This document shows positions 12,730 to 14,357 of a stretch of DNA of 14,357 nt, piece by piece. Under the pieces are notes generated by a model, which saw nothing but the letters and a program-made list of their open reading frames with translations, made no database searches and was not told the origin of the DNA. Made by a program: the position numbers and the translations under genes. Each line of letters starts with the position of its first letter. The first letter of the stretch is position 1. The stretch is from Nitrospinaceae bacterium UBA7883 (lineage in GTDB: Bacteria > Nitrospinota_A > UBA7883). The DNA lies in the NCBI GenBank assembly GCA_002500605.1, contig DLRR01000017.1:1-14357 (forward strand), in the 5' to 3' direction.

Positions 12730-14270
12730 GCGATACAATTCATGAAAAGGTATTAATATTAGATTTTGGGTCGCAGTACACCCAGCTTATTGCAAGACGT
12801 GTTCGAGAACTTCATGTCTATTGCGAAATCTACCCTTGTACCACCGATCTAACAAAGATAACCGAGTTTAAACCAAGCGCCGTAATCCTTTCCGGAGGAC
12901 CAAAAAATGTCTCCGAAGACGATGCTCCCTTAATCGACACGGCAGTCTATGATCTCGGCATTCCAGTTTTAGGTATTTGTTACGGCATGCAACTAACCAC
13001 CCATGTGCTAGGAGGGAAAGTTTCAGCCTCTGCAAAAAGAGAGTACGGACATGCCAAAATGGAACTTAACCCAGAATGTGACTTATTCCACGGGCTTGAT
13101 AAAACAGAAAACGTGTGGATGAGCCATGGGGACAGGATAGAAAAAACGCCAAGCGGTTTTACTGGCTGTGCCAGTACGGACGGCTCCCATTATGCTGCAA
13201 TTGAGAACCGAGAAAAACGAATCTGGGGCATACAATTCCACCCGGAAGTTGCCCATACACCTAACGGCAAAAAAATGCTTGAAAACTTTCTTTTCAATAT
13301 CTCTGGCCTAACAGGTGACTGGACCATGCGCTCGTTTGTCAAAGACAGTATTGCATCGATAAAAAACCAGGTGGGAGACGGCGGCGTATTGTGTGCCCTG
13401 TCTGGTGGGGTAGATAGTTCGGTGGTAGCCAAGCTTTTGGAAGAAGCAATCGGGGACCAGCTAACATGTATATTCGTTGATAACGGCCTGTTGCGGCAAG
13501 GTGAGGCTGAAAGGGTCATGTCAACGTATGCAAAGCATTTTAAAATGAAAGTGATTATGGTCGATGCTTCCGACTTTTTCCTTGAAAAGCTAAGAGGCGT
13601 AGATGACCCACAGGCGAAACGAAAGATTATTGGTCCTGCTTTTGTCGATGTGTTTGTTGACGAGGCCAATAAACTGGACAATATAAATTTTCTGGCCCAA
13701 GGTACGCTGTACCCGGATGTCATCGAGTCTGTTAGCTTCAAGGGCCCATCAGCCGTTATTAAAACACACCATAATCTAGAGCTTGGTGATCGATTGCACC
13801 TCGATCTGATAGAGCCTTTACGCGAACTGTTCAAAGACGAGGTTCGTGCCGTTGGAGAAGAGTTAGGGCTACCAAAGTCGATGATATGGCGCCACCCTTT
13901 CCCTGGTCCCGGACTAGCGGTACGCACTCTAGGAGAAATTACTAAAGAAAGACTCGATATATTAAGGCTGGCTGATGCCATCATTCTAGAAGAACTCAAT
14001 AAAGCTAATTGGTGCGATAAAGTATGGCAGGCATTTGGCGTGTTTCTTCCGGTAAAGGCTGTAGGCGTGATGGGTGATGAGCGTACATATGAAAACGTAA
14101 TTGCAATTCGCGCGGTAACTAGCAAAGACGCTATGACTGCTGACTGGGCTCATATTCCATATGACATTCTTAGCAAGATCTCAAACCGTATAATTGGTGA
14201 AGTTCGGGGTGTCAACAGGGTAGTCCTAGACATTACATCCAAACCCCCAGGAACTATCGAGTGGGAATAA
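12726..14270 (+). CDS. guaA: GMP synthase (glutamine-hydrolysing)
   Basis: The 514-residue enzyme converts XMP to GMP using ATP and glutamine-derived ammonia. The N-terminal class I glutamine amidotransferase domain (about 8-195) shows the triad: C85 in LGICYGMQL, then H172 and E174 in FHPEV. The ATP-pyrophosphatase domain begins with the P-loop LSGGVDSSV (about 225-233). The C-terminal dimerisation domain holds HPFPGPGLAVR and ends in the family-typical PPGTIEWE, so the gene is complete. It overlaps guaB by 4 bases, the common guaBA operon. Confidence 0.98.
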   Translation: MSDTIHEKVLILDFGSQYTQLIARRVRELHVYCEIYPCTTDLTKITEFKPSAVILSGGPKNVSEDDAPLIDTAVYDLGIPVLGICYGMQLTTHVLGGKVSASAKREYGHAKMELNPECDLFHGLDKTENVWMSHGDRIEKTPSGFTGCASTDGSHYAAIENREKRIWGIQFHPEVAHTPNGKKMLENFLFNISGLTGDWTMRSFVKDSIASIKNQVGDGGVLCALSGGVDSSVVAKLLEEAIGDQLTCIFVDNGLLRQGEAERVMSTYAKHFKMKVIMVDASDFFLEKLRGVDDPQAKRKIIGPAFVDVFVDEANKLDNINFLAQGTLYPDVIESVSFKGPSAVIKTHHNLELGDRLHLDLIEPLRELFKDEVRAVGEELGLPKSMIWRHPFPGPGLAVRTLGEITKERLDILRLADAIILEELNKANWCDKVWQAFGVFLPVKAVGVMGDERTYENVIAIRAVTSKDAMTADWAHIPYDILSKISNRIIGEVRGVNRVVLDITSKPPGTIEWE

Positions 14271-14279
14271 AGTGAATAT

Positions 14280-14357
14280 ATGAAACTTTTATCATTTATG
14301 CAGCGCGTATCAACTGGCAAAGTGGTGCTTGCTTTCATTATTCCAGCAATAATTGTA
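14280..14357 (+). CDS. N-terminal fragment of an unidentified, probably membrane-anchored protein
   Basis: An ATG ten bases after the guaA stop opens a frame of 26 codons that runs off the window: MKLLSFMQRVSTGK, then a hydrophobic run VVLAFIIPAIIV. This looks like a short basic N-terminus followed by a membrane anchor or uncleaved signal. No clear ribosome site precedes it (GTGAAT only). The family cannot be named from this much. Confidence 0.5.
   Translation, partial: MKLLSFMQRVSTGKVVLAFIIPAIIV

Noticed and set aside
13190..14125. Long open frame (311 codons) on the - strand inside guaA
   Set aside because: It is antisense to a complete, motif-perfect guaA; the product is Ser/Pro/Thr-rich with no recognisable domain, typical of a codon-bias shadow.

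Overview
This window comes from a bacterium, most likely a marine or sediment Gram-negative of the deltaproteobacterial, SAR324 or Nitrospinota type. I infer this from moderate A+T richness, a CX3CH NapC-type cytochrome of the kind common in those groups, a Sel1-type tail and a UGA-decoded peroxiredoxin. No rRNA or marker gene settles the lineage. I saw no tRNA, CRISPR array, insertion sequence or phage gene.

Layout. Positions 1-130 hold the tail of a Sel1-repeat-like protein. Next is a nitrogen cassette on the + strand: a decayed P-II (glnK-like) remnant (about 376-587), an Amt ammonium transporter (599-1924), an octaheme hydroxylamine-oxidoreductase-family cytochrome c (1947-3323) and a membrane-anchored six-heme NapC/NirT-type cytochrome (3388-4869). 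A spacer of about 430 bases follows. Then come a 64-residue two-repeat protein (5301-5495), a strong terminator, and an intact P-II gene (5624-5962). A STAS-domain protein (6046-6402, - strand) and an N-terminally extended IF-1 (6577-6876, + strand) follow.

The middle is a - strand housekeeping series, in transcription order: aroQ (10960-10526), an M24 aminopeptidase P-type gene (10521-9418), coaD (9215-8715), an aspartate aminotransferase (8675-7482) and a PrxQ/Bcp peroxiredoxin (7443-6991). The peroxiredoxin carries an in-frame UGA exactly at its peroxidatic cysteine and a SECIS-like hairpin just downstream, so I read it as a selenoprotein that ordinary ORF calling splits or misses. On the right, guaB and guaA (11260-14270, + strand) overlap by 4 bases behind a leader with two interleaved inverted repeats that could form a compact H-type pseudoknot. 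A new reading frame starts at 14280 and runs off the end.

How the genes fit together. Amt, the octaheme cytochrome and the NapC-type cytochrome suggest that quinol electrons pass through the NapC-type protein to a periplasmic octaheme enzyme, which probably reduces nitrite or hydroxylamine to ammonium that Amt then imports. The nearby P-II protein would sense nitrogen and energy status. This role is inferred from known reverse-HAO ammonification clusters; the direction of the reaction cannot be read from the sequence. The main points for follow-up are the hidden selenoprotein, the dead P-II gene beside amt with a live P-II nearby, the repeat protein beside P-II, and the guaBA leader.
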